Origin: Chryseosolibacter histidinae
Lineage (GTDB): Bacteria > Bacteroidota > Bacteroidia > Cytophagales > Cyclobacteriaceae
Assembly (NCBI RefSeq): GCF_018598225.1
Contig: NZ_JAHESF010000023.1
Span: forward strand, 42,818 to 106,817
DNA length: 64,000 nucleotides
Reading direction: 5' to 3'
Within the stretch, counting starts at the first letter, position 1; each line of letters begins with the position of its first letter. A program made the position numbers and the translations under genes. Shown piece after piece: positions 29,235 through 39,201 of the stretch. The notes under the pieces are model-generated. The model did no database searches, was not told the DNA's origin, and saw only the letters and a program-made list of their open reading frames with translations.

Positions 29235-30632
29235 CTAAATACCTCTAAACAGGCTTACCGATTCTAAATACGCCGGCTGAATGACATTCCAGTTGAAGCG
29301 GGCTTTGATCCCTTTTGCATAGGCGTCTAAGCTGCTCTTTTCACCATGCACCGGGAAGACCATTTTTGGCGCAGACTTGAAATGACTCATCCACAGAAAC
29401 AGCTCTTCTTTATCAGCGTGCCCTGAAAGAGAAGTCATATTCTCTACCTTACATTTCACGGGTACTTCTTCTCCAAAAATCCTGATGGTGGGCTCCTGAT
29501 CTACAAGCTTCCTACCCCGGGTACCTTCAGCCTGGTACCCTGCTACCACAACGGTGTCTTGTGGATTGGGCAGACGGTGATAGAGATGGTGAAGGATGCG
29601 CCCACCCGTCATCATACCACTGGAGGAGATAATGATGGCGTTAGCCTTGATCTCATTCAATGCTTTAGAATGTTTTGACGTTTTTACAAACAGCAGCATG
29701 TTGGTTTCAAGCTTTCTGGCAAATTCACTTTGATTGAATTTTACTTTATGATAGTCCGGATACCGGTAGTACAAATACGTGGCGGAGATGGCCATCGGGC
29801 TGTCGATATAAACCGGAACATCTGGAATTTTTCCGGTCTCCATTAACTGATGAAGATAATAAAGCAGTACCTGCGTTCTTCCTACGGCAAATGCGGGGAT
29901 CAGTACAACGCCACCCCTGGCGAAAGTTTCCTTCACGATCCTTTCCAGGTCACCCTCGGGGTCGGGCGCGGGATTGCTTTTATTGCCATAAGTAGACTCT
30001 ACAAAGAGAATATCAGCGCTTTCGATCATGGCGGGCGGGCGCAGCATGGCGTCGTGGTTTCGTCCAAGGTCTCCCGAAAACACTATTTTCTTTGACTGGC
30101 TGTCACCTTTGATATAAAGCTCGGTGATGGCTGACCCGAGCAGATGTCCCGCATCCTTATATATTATTTCGATGTTGTCTGCCAGTCTGATGCTTTCGTC
30201 ATAGTTATATTTTTTCAGTAGCGGGAAAACCGCTTCAGCATCTTGTGTGGTGTAGAGCGGTTGAGGGTTGGCATGTTTTGAATAGCCCTTTTCATAGGCA
30301 AACGAAGCCTCTTCTTCCTGGAGCTTGGCAGAATCGAGCAACATGATCTCCATCAGGTCAGCCGTTGGACGCGTGCAATAGATGGGACCTTTGTAACCTT
30401 CCTTGACCAACCGGGGTAAATATCCCGTGTGATCGATGTGTGCGTGGCTGATCACTACAGCATTGATCGAATCGGCCTTTACGGGGAACGGCTCCCAGTT
30501 TCTTAACCGTAATTCTTTCAAACCTTGAAACAACCCACAGTCAACGAGCAGCCGGAAGCCGCCAATATCGAGCAGGAACCTTGAACCTGTAACCGTGCCA
30601 GTTGCACCTAAGAATTTCACTTTTACATCCAT
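29235..30632 (-). CDS. MBL-fold beta-CASP exoribonuclease-like hydrolase
   Basis: I place the start at 30632 (465 residues, MDVKVKFLGATGTVTGSR), which is the usual family start. The longer frame to 30665 adds 11 unlikely residues. The metallo-beta-lactamase metal motif HAHIDHTG is at residues 63-70, with later SGDLGR, the beta-CASP segment with SPMAISATYLY and SSSGMMTGGR, and the C-terminal GHADKEEL and HGE motifs of the RMMBL part. The family includes the YsgH/CPSF-73-like RNases that cut single-stranded RNA with zinc. It is transcribed away from the universal stress protein gene; the 123-base region between must hold both promoters. Confidence 0.9.
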   Translation of the reverse strand: MDVKVKFLGATGTVTGSRFLLDIGGFRLLVDCGLFQGLKELRLRNWEPFPVKADSINAVVISHAHIDHTGYLPRLVKEGYKGPIYCTRPTADLMEIMLLDSAKLQEEEASFAYEKGYSKHANPQPLYTTQDAEAVFPLLKKYNYDESIRLADNIEIIYKDAGHLLGSAITELYIKGDSQSKKIVFSGDLGRNHDAMLRPPAMIESADILFVESTYGNKSNPAPDPEGDLERIVKETFARGGVVLIPAFAVGRTQVLLYYLHQLMETGKIPDVPVYIDSPMAISATYLYYRYPDYHKVKFNQSEFARKLETNMLLFVKTSKHSKALNEIKANAIIISSSGMMTGGRILHHLYHRLPNPQDTVVVAGYQAEGTRGRKLVDQEPTIRIFGEEVPVKCKVENMTSLSGHADKEELFLWMSHFKSAPKMVFPVHGEKSSLDAYAKGIKARFNWNVIQPAYLESVSLFRGI

Positions 30633-30755
30633 GCCGGAAAACTGGTAAATGCTGGTAAAGCACAATATGACATAAATCAGGGTTTTCGATGACCTTCTTC
30701 AAGATACAGCTTAACATGATCGTTTACTTTTAATCTATCAACAAATATTATCGCC

Positions 30756-31616
30756 ATGAAGAAGATATTAGTTCCCTATGATTTTTCCAAGCCGGCACAA
30801 TGGGCCCTGCAGACCGCGATCGGGGTCGCGAAAAAAGCCAAAGCGCGCATCATCCTGCTGCACATTGTGGAGCAGCCCACGTCGGAGTCGTTTAATGTTG
30901 AAGGCCAGATCAATAATGACGGAGGATGGGAAGATAAACTTTTTACGCTGAAGCTTATCGAGAAGAATAAAGGGCAGCTGGAGGACGCGGCCAGGCTTGT
31001 TGAGGACGAGGGTATTTTCGTGACCTGCGAATTGCGACTCGGTAATCCTTTTCATGGGATCAGAACGGTGATCACCGATTCCCAGGCCGACCTGGTGGTA
31101 ATGGGAACGTCGGGCCGGTCAAAACTGGAAGAGATGATCGTTGGATCGAATACCGAAAAAGTGGTTCGTTATGCCAAATGCCCGGTGTTGACGGTTCACG
31201 AAGAGCCTAACGGAAAAGATTTCGTCAACATTGTTTACGCGAGCTGTCTGAGTGAAAATGAAACTGAATTTGCTTCAGTAGTGAAGAACGCCCAGGAAAT
31301 GTATAACGCCACCATCCACCTCGTGCGGATCAACACGCCTATGAACTTCCGTTCCGACCATGAGGTGAAAAAAGTCATGCGCGATTTTGCCCGGAAGCTC
31401 AAGCTCGAAAATTATACCATCAACGTATTCAGCGACAGGAGTGAAGAGGAGGGCATCCTTCACTTTGCCTCCAGCGTCAATGCCGACCTGATCGCCATGG
31501 CCACGCATGGAAGAACCGGGTTCGCGCATGTGCTGGTTGGAAGCATTGCCGAAGACGTGGTCAACCATGCCCAGCGACCTGTGCTGACGTATGTTACCCC
31601 GGAGCTGTATCGATGA
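30756..31616 (+). CDS. Tandem universal stress protein (UspA, two domains)
   Basis: A 286-residue cytosolic protein with two Usp domains. Domain 1 (residues 1-147) starts MKKILVPYDFS and ends in GTSGRSKLEEMIVGS..EKVV, close to the ATP-binding GxxGx9GS/T motif. Domain 2 (about 152-280) has ATHGRTGFAHVLVGSIAEDVV, a better match. Such proteins act in stress endurance, often on oxygen limitation or metal stress. It lies divergent from the beta-CASP RNase gene and upstream of two AT-rich metallopeptidase-like genes. The 127-base gap to those suggests a separate transcript. Confidence 0.92.
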   Translation: MKKILVPYDFSKPAQWALQTAIGVAKKAKARIILLHIVEQPTSESFNVEGQINNDGGWEDKLFTLKLIEKNKGQLEDAARLVEDEGIFVTCELRLGNPFHGIRTVITDSQADLVVMGTSGRSKLEEMIVGSNTEKVVRYAKCPVLTVHEEPNGKDFVNIVYASCLSENETEFASVVKNAQEMYNATIHLVRINTPMNFRSDHEVKKVMRDFARKLKLENYTINVFSDRSEEEGILHFASSVNADLIAMATHGRTGFAHVLVGSIAEDVVNHAQRPVLTYVTPELYR

Positions 31617-31743
31617 CTTTTTTGTTTCAGAAGGAATACCTGGGCGGATAATTATAGATAACCCAATGATTAAGATCACACTTTGGAGACGTTAAAGTAT
31701 CGAATTATTTCGCAAATGGTAGTTGTTTTTGTATAATACTGCT

Positions 31744-32877
31744 ATGAGTGATAATGACACCAATCTGTTCAACGAAGCCATGGCCTCGTTTGATCTACAG
31801 TCTGTTGATCGTCAGTACCTTGTTTTTCGCGGCCATTACATTCATGCACGAGACAAAATAAAAAAGGTATTAAGGCATTCCGGTTCCCCCTTATTGAAGC
31901 CTTTTAGTTCGAAGCTTATTTATGAACAAGCACTGAATCCAGACTTTGACGCATTTGCATTCAAGTATTCAGGTAATTATTTCATTAACATATCGGACGG
32001 AACTCATCACATATTGCACGAATTGTACAATCGACTTCTTTCCAATCCTACTATCTTGCCGCAGTTTGGTGACATTTCCAAAGAGGTCACAGCGGTCAAT
32101 CCAATTAAGGGTTATTTCCTGAACGCTCTAGTTATGGTAGAGGAGTCTGAAAGACGTGGTGGTTTGTATTGGCCACGAGATGAAATGCGCAGGAGGTATG
32201 CAATATTTCTTAGCAACTTAGCTTTGGATTGGATTTTCGAGCATGAACTTGCACATATCACTAATGGCCATGTGGACTACGAAATTGCTAATTATGGTGT
32301 TTGTCGTATTCAAGAAAATGGTACAGTTGGTTTGCAAAGCCAACATTTATTAGATCGGCAAACAATGGAAATGGATGCTGATGGAGCCGCATTCGGCAAC
32401 TGTTGTGGTGTGCTGATTCGAGCTTCTATTCATCCACAATTAAAGAACATGAGTGAATTTAGTCAAATTGTCTTTGGCGATGTGTATAGGCTACTTGGAG
32501 ATTTTTATTTTGCATTGCTGAATTTGTTTAGACTTTTCGGTGATGGGGACTTTCGAAACATGATTGCTGGAACAAGTACTCATCCTGAAGCACCGCATCG
32601 TGCATTGATGCTTCTTAAAACTTTTGAACCAATGATGGAGCATATGAACCGAAAGTATCATGCAAATCTTAGCATGGACCGACTTTTGACGAGTTGCATA
32701 GAAGCTCTAAGAATGGGCGGAATTTCTTACAGACTAATTACTGATAAGGACCCAAAGGAAGCTTTTATAGGATCCCACGGTTATGATAATCCAATTCATG
32801 AGGCGTTGATAAAGAATTGGCAGGATCACCTTTTTTACAAGTTGAAACCATTTTCATACAAGGATTTGTATTACTAG
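31744..32877 (+). CDS. Putative M48-like zinc metallopeptidase, copy 1 of tandem pair
   Basis: The start at 31744 is set by the paralogue, which begins with the same (M)xDNDTNLFNEA. Length is 377 residues. No signal peptide and no membrane helix are evident, so it is probably cytosolic. Visible motifs are HELAHITNGH (His167, Glu168, His171), a downstream MEMDADGAAFG (Glu209, Asp213) and GTSTHPEAPHRALML (His280). This order HExxH, ExxxD, STHP is that of M48-type gluzincins, where the two His and the Glu bind zinc and the late STHP is conserved. The overall sequence is otherwise not one I recognise, and the usual M48 membrane helices are absent. Base composition is clearly AT-richer than the neighbouring genes, which hints at transfer. 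The substrate is unknown; a defence or toxin role is only speculation. Confidence 0.72.
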   Translation: MSDNDTNLFNEAMASFDLQSVDRQYLVFRGHYIHARDKIKKVLRHSGSPLLKPFSSKLIYEQALNPDFDAFAFKYSGNYFINISDGTHHILHELYNRLLSNPTILPQFGDISKEVTAVNPIKGYFLNALVMVEESERRGGLYWPRDEMRRRYAIFLSNLALDWIFEHELAHITNGHVDYEIANYGVCRIQENGTVGLQSQHLLDRQTMEMDADGAAFGNCCGVLIRASIHPQLKNMSEFSQIVFGDVYRLLGDFYFALLNLFRLFGDGDFRNMIAGTSTHPEAPHRALMLLKTFEPMMEHMNRKYHANLSMDRLLTSCIEALRMGGISYRLITDKDPKEAFIGSHGYDNPIHEALIKNWQDHLFYKLKPFSYKDLYY

Positions 32878-33145
32878 CATGATTGTGGCCTCCAAAAGGC
32901 GGGGACATTAGTCAACCACGCGTAGCGACCCTGTGCAGAAGCGTTATCCCCAAGTCACTAACTAGCAATTCAAAGTGTACGTTTCGCGGGCTTGCAAATA
33001 ATGATGATCAAACTAGAGTAAATAAAACAGAATTCAAAGGAGGGATGATGTTTGGTAATGTGCTAGTAAAGGTTAAGACCTCAGCTTTGATTGGAGTATC
33101 GAAAGCGATTTTTTTAAATCAACAGACTTTTTCGTATAATAAGTC

Positions 33146-34273
33146 ATGAATGACAACGATACCAATCTATTCAACGAAGCCATCGCCCCGTTACATTCTG
33201 TTAGCCATCAATACCTTGCTTTTTCCGGCCATTACATAGACGCACACAAGAGAATCCAAAGGTTATTAGGGCTTTCCAGCCCTCCCATGTGGAAACCATT
33301 TAGCTCGAAGCTTATTTATGAACAAGCGCTGACTCCAGATTTTGACGCATTTGCATTCAAGTATGCAGGTAATTATTTCATTAACATATCAGACGGAACT
33401 AATCACATATTGCACGAATTGTACAATCGACTTCTTTCCAATCCTACTATCTTACCTCAGCTTGGTGACATTTCTAAAGAGGTAGCAGTGGATAATCCAA
33501 TTAAGGGGTACTTTCTGAACGCTCAAACTATGATTGAGGAGGCTAACAGACGTGGTGGTATGTATTGGCCACAGGACGAAGTACGCAGAGGCTATGCGAC
33601 ATTCCTAACCAACTTAGCTTTAAATTGGATTTTCGAGCATGAATTGGCGCATATCACGAATGGCCATGTTGACTACGAAATTGCAAATCACGGAGTTTAT
33701 CGCATTCAAGAAAATGGTACGGTTGGCCTGCAAAGCCAACATCTATTAGATCGGCAAACAATGGAAATGGATGCTGACGGAATGGCATTCGGCAACTGTT
33801 GTGGCGTACTGATTCGAGCGACTATGAATCCTCAAATAAAGGATCGGAACGAATTTACTCAAATGATCTTTGGTAATGTCTATAATCTACTTGCAAATTT
33901 TTATTTTACATTGTTGACTCTGTTTAGACTTTTCGGTGATGGGGATTTTCGAAATATGGTTGCTGGAACGAGTACACACCCAGAAGCACCTCATCGTGCC
34001 TTGATGCTCTTTAAAACGTTTGAAACAATGGCGGAGCTTATGAACCGAAAGTATAATGCAAATCTTGACCTTGACCAACTTCTTAAAAGTTGCATAGGCG
34101 CTCTAAGAGCAGGAGACATTGCCTACAAATTAATTACTGATAAAAATCCGAAGGAAGTTTTTGTAGGCCCCCACGGTTATAATAATCCTATTCACGGAGC
34201 GTTGATTGAAAATTGGCAGCATCATCTTTTTCACAAGTTGAAGCCATTTGCATATACGGAGTTGTATTACTAG
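33146..34273 (+). CDS. Putative M48-like zinc metallopeptidase, copy 2 of tandem pair
   Basis: This 375-residue paralogue of the gene 268 bases upstream is about three-quarters identical over its whole length. All motifs are kept: HELAHITNGH with His165 and His169, MEMDADGMAFGNCC, and GTSTHPEAPHRALML. The most variable stretch is residues 13-50, while the centre around the metal site is nearly unchanged, so both copies are probably catalytic and may differ in target recognition. Both starts are preceded by a shared GTATAATA-type sequence 4-12 bases upstream of the ATG. The gap between the two genes (32878-33145) has no supported gene. The gene is AT-rich like copy 1. No immunity gene or partner of another family is adjacent. 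Confidence 0.72.
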   Translation: MNDNDTNLFNEAIAPLHSVSHQYLAFSGHYIDAHKRIQRLLGLSSPPMWKPFSSKLIYEQALTPDFDAFAFKYAGNYFINISDGTNHILHELYNRLLSNPTILPQLGDISKEVAVDNPIKGYFLNAQTMIEEANRRGGMYWPQDEVRRGYATFLTNLALNWIFEHELAHITNGHVDYEIANHGVYRIQENGTVGLQSQHLLDRQTMEMDADGMAFGNCCGVLIRATMNPQIKDRNEFTQMIFGNVYNLLANFYFTLLTLFRLFGDGDFRNMVAGTSTHPEAPHRALMLFKTFETMAELMNRKYNANLDLDQLLKSCIGALRAGDIAYKLITDKNPKEVFVGPHGYNNPIHGALIENWQHHLFHKLKPFAYTELYY

Positions 34274-34569
34274 AATACCAATGGCCTCGAAAGCCCCGGA
34301 AGCGTCTCAAACTTCGGTTTCTTGTGTAGGCTGTAGGAGAAAATTGAAGCATATATTATATGGCTGTGGGGCTGTCATTCGGCTGAGACTCTCTATTTTA
34401 AGATAAAATTAAGCCATAATTGGGTATCAGATAACTGCGATACGAAATGATGAAAAGTGGAAAAGCCACCCTATTTCTGTTTCTTGGAAATCTGTAAGTC
34501 TTTCCGGCAATTATATAACTCTCCGGCGGCATCATTATACGTTATTTGAGGTAGAAAACTTAATGATTT

Positions 34570-36816
34570 ATGGCCGCTGAAGTGCTGACAAGGAATACCA
34601 ATGGAAAATATATACGCGAAACATTTCCGGTATTGGAGATGACCTGTGCCGCGTGCGCAGTAAGTGTGGAGTCAATGCTCAAGGCTACGGCAGGCGTGAA
34701 AGATGCAGCCGTGAACTTTGCCAATCAGACGGCAACGGTTGAATATGATGCCAAACTCGCAACCGTGAACGACCTGCAGAACTCCGTACGATCCATCGGA
34801 TACGACCTGGTGGTAAATGTAGAAGATCCGCAGGCGGTTCAGGAAGAAGCACAACGGAAACACTATGAGGCAGTGAAGAACAGGACCATCTGGTCGTCGG
34901 TCCTTGCTTTACCGGTGGTGATCATCGGGATGTTCCTGATGGACATGCCCTATGGAACGTACATTTCCATGGCGTTGACAGCACCGGTTGTATTTTACTT
35001 TGGCAGAAATTTCTTTGTCAACGCGTGGAAACAGGCAAAACACCTGAAAGCAAACATGGATACGCTGGTGGCATTGTCTACCGGCATCGCGTTTGTATTC
35101 AGCGTTTTTAATACCTTTTTTCCTGAGTTCTGGCATGCCCGCGGTTTACATGCGCATGTGTATTATGAAGCTGCCGCCGTGGTCATTGCCTTTATTTCAC
35201 TCGGAAAACTCCTGGAGGAGAAAGCCAAATCCAATACTTCTTTGGCGATCAAAAAATTGATGGGACTACAGCCGAAAACCGTACGGGCCATCATCGATGG
35301 TGTGGAGCAGGAAATTCCAATCGCGTCAGTAAAGGTAGGGCATAAGATCCTTGTGCGTCCTGGCGAAAAGATTCCCGTAGACGGCGTTGTGATCAGCGGG
35401 TCCTCCTATGTGGATGAGAGCATGATCTCGGGTGAACCTGTGCCCGTGGAAAAGAGCGCGGGAGAAAAGGTCTTCGCCGGCACGGTCAATCAAAAGGGAA
35501 GTTTTTACTTCGAGGCCCAAAAGGTTGGCGGCGACACTGTACTCGCACACATCATCAAGATGGTTCAACAGGCCCAGGGAAGTAAGGCGCCCGTACAAAA
35601 GCTGGTAGATAAAATTGCCGGGATCTTTGTTCCGATCGTGATCGGCATTGCCATCCTGACCTTTATTACCTGGATGGTTCTTGGTGGAGACAATGCCTTC
35701 ACCCATGCGCTGTTAACCTCCGTTACCGTGCTGGTGATCGCCTGTCCGTGCGCCCTTGGGCTTGCAACGCCAACGGCCATTATGGTAGGCGTTGGTAAAG
35801 GCGCGGAGAATAATATCCTTATCAAGGACGCTGAAAGCCTCGAGCTTGCGCACAAAGTGAATGCCGTGATCCTGGACAAAACAGGCACGATCACTGAAGG
35901 GAAACCGGTGGTCACCGACCTTGTTTGGAAAACAGCGGGCATCTCATCTGAATTGAAGGACATCTTATACACGCTGGAGGCACAGTCTGAACATCCATTG
36001 GCAGAGGCGGTAGCTGGCAAGCTCAAAAATGACGGTGCAAAATCGCTGTCCCTGGAAAAGTTCGAAAGCCTCACAGCACGTGGTGTAAAGGGAAGTTATA
36101 ACGGTACACCATACTTTGTTGGAAACAGAAAGCTTGTTGCTGAAAATAAGATCAACGTTTCCGAAAGCATTTCTGCAACGGCCGACAGGCTTCAATCGGA
36201 AGCAAAAACGGTGGTCTATTTCACCAATGGCGAAAGTGTTCTGGCTGTCATTGCCATTGCTGACAAGATCAAGGCGACCTCACGTGCTGCCATTGAATCA
36301 TTACAAAAGAAAGGTATCGATGTTTATATGCTGACAGGTGACAACGCCCAGACGGCAAAAGCGGTAGCCGGTCAGGTAGGACTGAAACATTTCAAAGCCG
36401 AGGTCCTTCCATCCGACAAAGCAGACTTTGTTAAAAAGCTTCAGTCCGAGGGCAAAGTGGTTGCCATGGTTGGCGATGGAATCAACGACTCGCATGCGCT
36501 GGCACAAGCCGATGTGAGCATCGCGATGGGCAAAGGTTCAGACATTGCCATGGATGTGGCGAAGATGACTTTAATTACTTCCGATCTGCAATCCATCCCA
36601 AAGGCGCTTAACTTATCAACCAAGACCGTTCGTGGCATCCGGCAGAACTTGTTCTGGGCATTTATCTACAACGTCATCGGTATACCGGTTGCGGCCGGCG
36701 TCCTGTATCCGTTAAACGGTTTCCTGCTCGATCCGATGATTGCCGGCGCAGCGATGGCCCTGAGCTCGGTGAGTGTCGTAGGCAACAGCTTGCGACTAAG
36801 GTCTGCGAAAATCTAG
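34570..36816 (+). CDS. copA: Cu(I)-exporting P1B-1 ATPase
   Basis: A 748-residue inner-membrane pump that drives Cu(I) (or Ag(I)) out of the cytosol with ATP. One N-terminal HMA domain carries [11 protein letters not shown] (Cys26, Cys29). The membrane copper site is CPC at 392-394 ([12 protein letters not shown]), and the phosphorylated Asp436 is in [16 protein letters not shown], the nucleotide-binding HP motif, and [20 protein letters not shown] follow; the usual APAL of this motif is SHAL here. It begins the copper cluster and is followed by a tiny membrane peptide and a CopZ-like chaperone, so copper would be handed from the chaperone to this pump. The 296 bases upstream (34274-34569) show no operator that I recognise. 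Confidence 0.95.
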   Translation: MAAEVLTRNTNGKYIRETFPVLEMTCAACAVSVESMLKATAGVKDAAVNFANQTATVEYDAKLATVNDLQNSVRSIGYDLVVNVEDPQAVQEEAQRKHYEAVKNRTIWSSVLALPVVIIGMFLMDMPYGTYISMALTAPVVFYFGRNFFVNAWKQAKHLKANMDTLVALSTGIAFVFSVFNTFFPEFWHARGLHAHVYYEAAAVVIAFISLGKLLEEKAKSNTSLAIKKLMGLQPKTVRAIIDGVEQEIPIASVKVGHKILVRPGEKIPVDGVVISGSSYVDESMISGEPVPVEKSAGEKVFAGTVNQKGSFYFEAQKVGGDTVLAHIIKMVQQAQGSKAPVQKLVDKIAGIFVPIVIGIAILTFITWMVLGGDNAFTHALLTSVTVLVIACPCALGLATPTAIMVGVGKGAENNILIKDAESLELAHKVNAVILDKTGTITEGKPVVTDLVWKTAGISSELKDILYTLEAQSEHPLAEAVAGKLKNDGAKSLSLEKFESLTARGVKGSYNGTPYFVGNRKLVAENKINVSESISATADRLQSEAKTVVYFTNGESVLAVIAIADKIKATSRAAIESLQKKGIDVYMLTGDNAQTAKAVAGQVGLKHFKAEVLPSDKADFVKKLQSEGKVVAMVGDGINDSHALAQADVSIAMGKGSDIAMDVAKMTLITSDLQSIPKALNLSTKTVRGIRQNLFWAFIYNVIGIPVAAGVLYPLNGFLLDPMIAGAAMALSSVSVVGNSLRLRSAKI

Positions 36817-36895
36817 CGGTCAAGACAAAATCCTTACGGCTGATATGTAACTGTGTCTGTTGATGCCAGTCATACCTTTGATCATCGAAAGTAAC

Positions 36896-36976
36896 ATGGT
36901 AAAAAACAGTGAAAAGATAGTCTTGCTTGTGTTGGGGATTGTGATCGCCGTTGTATGCATCGCCGTTGTTTTCTGA
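36896..36976 (+). CDS. 26-residue single-helix membrane peptide
   Basis: This short open frame has a charged N terminus (MVKNSEK) followed by an unbroken hydrophobic helix to the C terminus (IVLLVLGIVIAVV...). The design is that of a small single-pass membrane protein. It lies 79 bases after copA and 89 before the HMA chaperone, on the same strand. It may be a modulator of the pump, but there is no family evidence, and it could be a chance frame. Confidence 0.4.
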   Translation: MVKNSEKIVLLVLGIVIAVVCIAVVF

Positions 36977-37065
36977 TACATGGTGTAATTATATAAATCT
37001 GTCTGGTAATTATATAAAGCCGAAAAACATCCGAAAGCGTTTATTTGTATATAAGAATAATAATC

Positions 37066-37272
37066 ATGGAAACAATTAAATTCAAAACAACCATAAAGTG
37101 CGCTGGCTGTGTAGCGAACGTAACGCCCTTCCTGAACGAAGCGCTTGGTGAAAATAAGTGGGAAGTGGATTACAACAACCCGGCAAAAGTGCTTACTGTA
37201 GTCGGAGAAGATGACAAAGCGAAAGTAATCAAGGCTGTTGAAAAGGCTGGCTATAAAGCAGAAGCACTTTAG
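37066..37272 (+). CDS. CopZ-like HMA-domain copper chaperone
   Basis: The ATG at 37066 gives a 68-residue single-domain protein; the upstream frame start at 37045 is not needed. The fold is a heavy-metal-associated domain with the metal motif KCAGCVANV (CxxC, Cys12 and Cys15), a WEVDYNNPAKVLTV strand and a final VEKAGYKAE helix. Such proteins carry Cu(I) in the cytosol to P-type ATPases. The position just after copA supports that partner. A long hairpin follows the stop by 5 bases. Confidence 0.88.
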   Translation: METIKFKTTIKCAGCVANVTPFLNEALGENKWEVDYNNPAKVLTVVGEDDKAKVIKAVEKAGYKAEAL

Positions 37273-37277
37273 TTCCT

Positions 37278-37310
37278 AACCCTTTGAGGGTTCTTAACCC
37301 TCAAAGGGTT
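37278..37310. repeat. Perfect 15-bp inverted repeat (hairpin)
   Basis: AACCCTTTGAGGGTT and AACCCTCAAAGGGTT are separated by only CTT. Located 5 bases after the chaperone stop, it could end transcription, but no T run follows. It may instead be a dispersed palindromic repeat. Confidence 0.75.
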
Positions 37311-37413
37311 GGTAAAAACAACTGATTTAAACCCGCTTTCATGGAATTCTATAACAGATTAATCTTAAAGTATAAATCCTAAATCCGGAAATTCCGTTAG
37401 ATTTGAACAGTCA

Positions 37414-37821
37414 ATGAAAGTGCTCCGAACCATATCGGCCGTTATTTTAGCCTTCCTGGTGCTGGTCTCATCCACCAGCTTTATCGTGGGCATGCACATT
37501 TGCATGGGCGAGGTTCAGAATGTGGCGCTGTTTGGTCATGCCGACAGCTGTCAGAAAGAGAAGGCACTTCCACCTTGCCATAAACACATGAAGCCGGCCT
37601 GCTGTGAAGATGAGACCGTCTCTCATGAAGCAACTGACCTCAAGGCATCGGCAGGGCAAGTCCAAATAGTGGCGCCTGCTCCAATGGACCTTGAACAGCC
37701 CCTCGTGCTGATCTCAGAAGTGATCCCTGCAGCCGACATCTCCCGCACACAATATTACAATTACGATCCGCCTTTGCGATCGTTTGACCTCACCGTCTCC
37801 CTCCAGGTTTTCCTGATCTGA
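37414..37821 (+). CDS. HYC_CC_PP family copper-locus protein
   Basis: A 135-residue exported protein with an N-terminal hydrophobic segment (ISAVILAFLVLVSSTSFIVG). It shows the landmarks that name this small Bacteroidota family: a His-x-Cys near the segment end (GMHICMG), a Cys pair further on (KPACCEDE), and a Tyr-rich PP motif near the C terminus (YYNYDPPLRSF). Members are found next to copper and cation efflux genes, as here directly upstream of cusA. The Cys and His residues suggest metal binding in the periplasm, but the role is not known. Confidence 0.8.
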   Translation: MKVLRTISAVILAFLVLVSSTSFIVGMHICMGEVQNVALFGHADSCQKEKALPPCHKHMKPACCEDETVSHEATDLKASAGQVQIVAPAPMDLEQPLVLISEVIPAADISRTQYYNYDPPLRSFDLTVSLQVFLI

Positions 37822-37915
37822 TCTCTTCATGTCTTGAGGAGTAAACACTCCTGTCTTGTCGCGCTGATGCTCAAGCGCCTGTAATTCTCTATTACTCCTT
37901 ATTTCTACTGAAGAC

Positions 37916-39199
37916 ATGATAGAAAGACTTATTTCTATATCATTAAAAAACAGATTCCTTGTGCTGCTGGTGGCCGCAGGACTTTTTGCCTGGGGTGTCT
38001 ATTCGGTGCAGACCAATAAGATCGATGCTATTCCCGACCTGTCTGAAAACCAGGTGATCGTTTTTACGGAATGGATGGGAAGAAGCCCGCAGATCATCGA
38101 GGACCAGGTGACCTATCCGTTGGTGACAAACCTGCAAGGTCTGCCGCAGGTGAAATATGTACGCGGCAGTTCCATGTTCGGAATGAGCTTCGTGTATGTG
38201 ATCTTCGATGATGAAACAGATGTTTATTGGGCGCGTGAACGGGTGCTCGAACGTCTCAACTATGCCACGCGCCTGCTGCCGGAAGGTGTTACGCCCACGC
38301 TCGGGCCCGATGGTACCGGTGTCGGTCACATATTATGGTATACCCTCGATGCGCCCGGTATGGATCTCGGCGAACAACGCGCCGTCCAGGATTGGTATGT
38401 GAAGTTCGGCCTGCAGAATGTGCCCGGTGTGAGTGAGATCGCTTCATTCGGCGGATTTCAGAAACAATACCAGGTAACACTTGATCCCAACAAGCTCACC
38501 TATTACGGTCTGTCCGCTCCCGAAGTAATTCAGTCCATCCGCGCCAACAACAACGAGGCCGGTGGAAGGAAGTTCGAGATGAGCGACATCGGCTACATCA
38601 TCAAGACCACCGGTTATCTGAAATCGGTTGAGGAGATCGAAAACATTCCTGTAAAGACCGTCAACACCGTTCCCGTCAGGATCCGCGATGTTGCCTCCGT
38701 TCAAATGACCGGTGAAACCCGCCTTGGAATATTCGACGTCGATGGCGAAGGTGAGGTGGTAGGTGGTATCGTGGTGATGCGGTATGGAGAGAATGCCGAT
38801 GAGGTAATTGGCAATGTGAAAAAGAAAATGGAAGAAGTGGCCAAAGGATTTCCGCAGGGAATGAAGTTCAACATTGTTTATGACCGCAGCGAGCTTATCG
38901 AAGAATCGATCTCGTCGATCAAAACCACGCTCATTGAAGAAATGATCGTGGTGTCGCTGGTGGTTATCATCTTCCTGTTCCACTGGCGAAGCGCGGTCAG
39001 CATCATCATTCAAATACCGATCACCATCGCCACAAGCTTTATTTTATTGAATGCATTCGGTATCACGTCAAACATCATGTCGCTGACGGGAATTGCGCTG
39101 GCCATCGGCGTGATCGTGGATAACGGTATCATCATGGCGGAAAACGCTTATAAGAACCTTTCCAGCAGATATGCCGAATTAAACCCTGGAGAGAAGTAG
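37916..39199 (+). CDS. cusA: CusA/CzcA-family RND efflux pump, N-terminal part
   Basis: The 427 residues cover the first third of a heavy-metal RND pump: TM1 (FLVLLVAAGLFAWGVYSVQT), the porter loop (GRSPQIIEDQVTYPLVTNLQGLPQV, YARE-type ERVLERLNYATRLLPEG), then TM2-TM4 up to IALAIGVIVDNGIIMAENAYKNL. The frame ends with TAG at 39197-39199 in the cytosolic loop between TM4 and TM5. The remainder of the pump starts 2 bases later in another frame. A GGAGAG stretch before the stop could serve as ribosome binding site for the second part. Together the halves have 1068 residues, the normal size for CusA. Function: proton-driven export of Cu(I)/Ag(I) or related cations across the envelope with CusB and CusC. 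Confidence 0.88.
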   Translation: MIERLISISLKNRFLVLLVAAGLFAWGVYSVQTNKIDAIPDLSENQVIVFTEWMGRSPQIIEDQVTYPLVTNLQGLPQVKYVRGSSMFGMSFVYVIFDDETDVYWARERVLERLNYATRLLPEGVTPTLGPDGTGVGHILWYTLDAPGMDLGEQRAVQDWYVKFGLQNVPGVSEIASFGGFQKQYQVTLDPNKLTYYGLSAPEVIQSIRANNNEAGGRKFEMSDIGYIIKTTGYLKSVEEIENIPVKTVNTVPVRIRDVASVQMTGETRLGIFDVDGEGEVVGGIVVMRYGENADEVIGNVKKKMEEVAKGFPQGMKFNIVYDRSELIEESISSIKTTLIEEMIVVSLVVIIFLFHWRSAVSIIIQIPITIATSFILLNAFGITSNIMSLTGIALAIGVIVDNGIIMAENAYKNLSSRYAELNPGEK

Positions 39200-39201
39200 T
39201 T

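Noticed and set aside
32883..33149. Plus-strand open frame of 88 codons between the two metallopeptidase genes
   Set aside because: No domain, atypical composition, and it overlaps the promoter and start of the second copy.
31744..34273. Toxin-antitoxin interpretation of the tandem pair
   Set aside because: Both genes are full-length copies of the same enzyme-like family, with no small partner gene, so the pair does not fit a toxin-antitoxin module.
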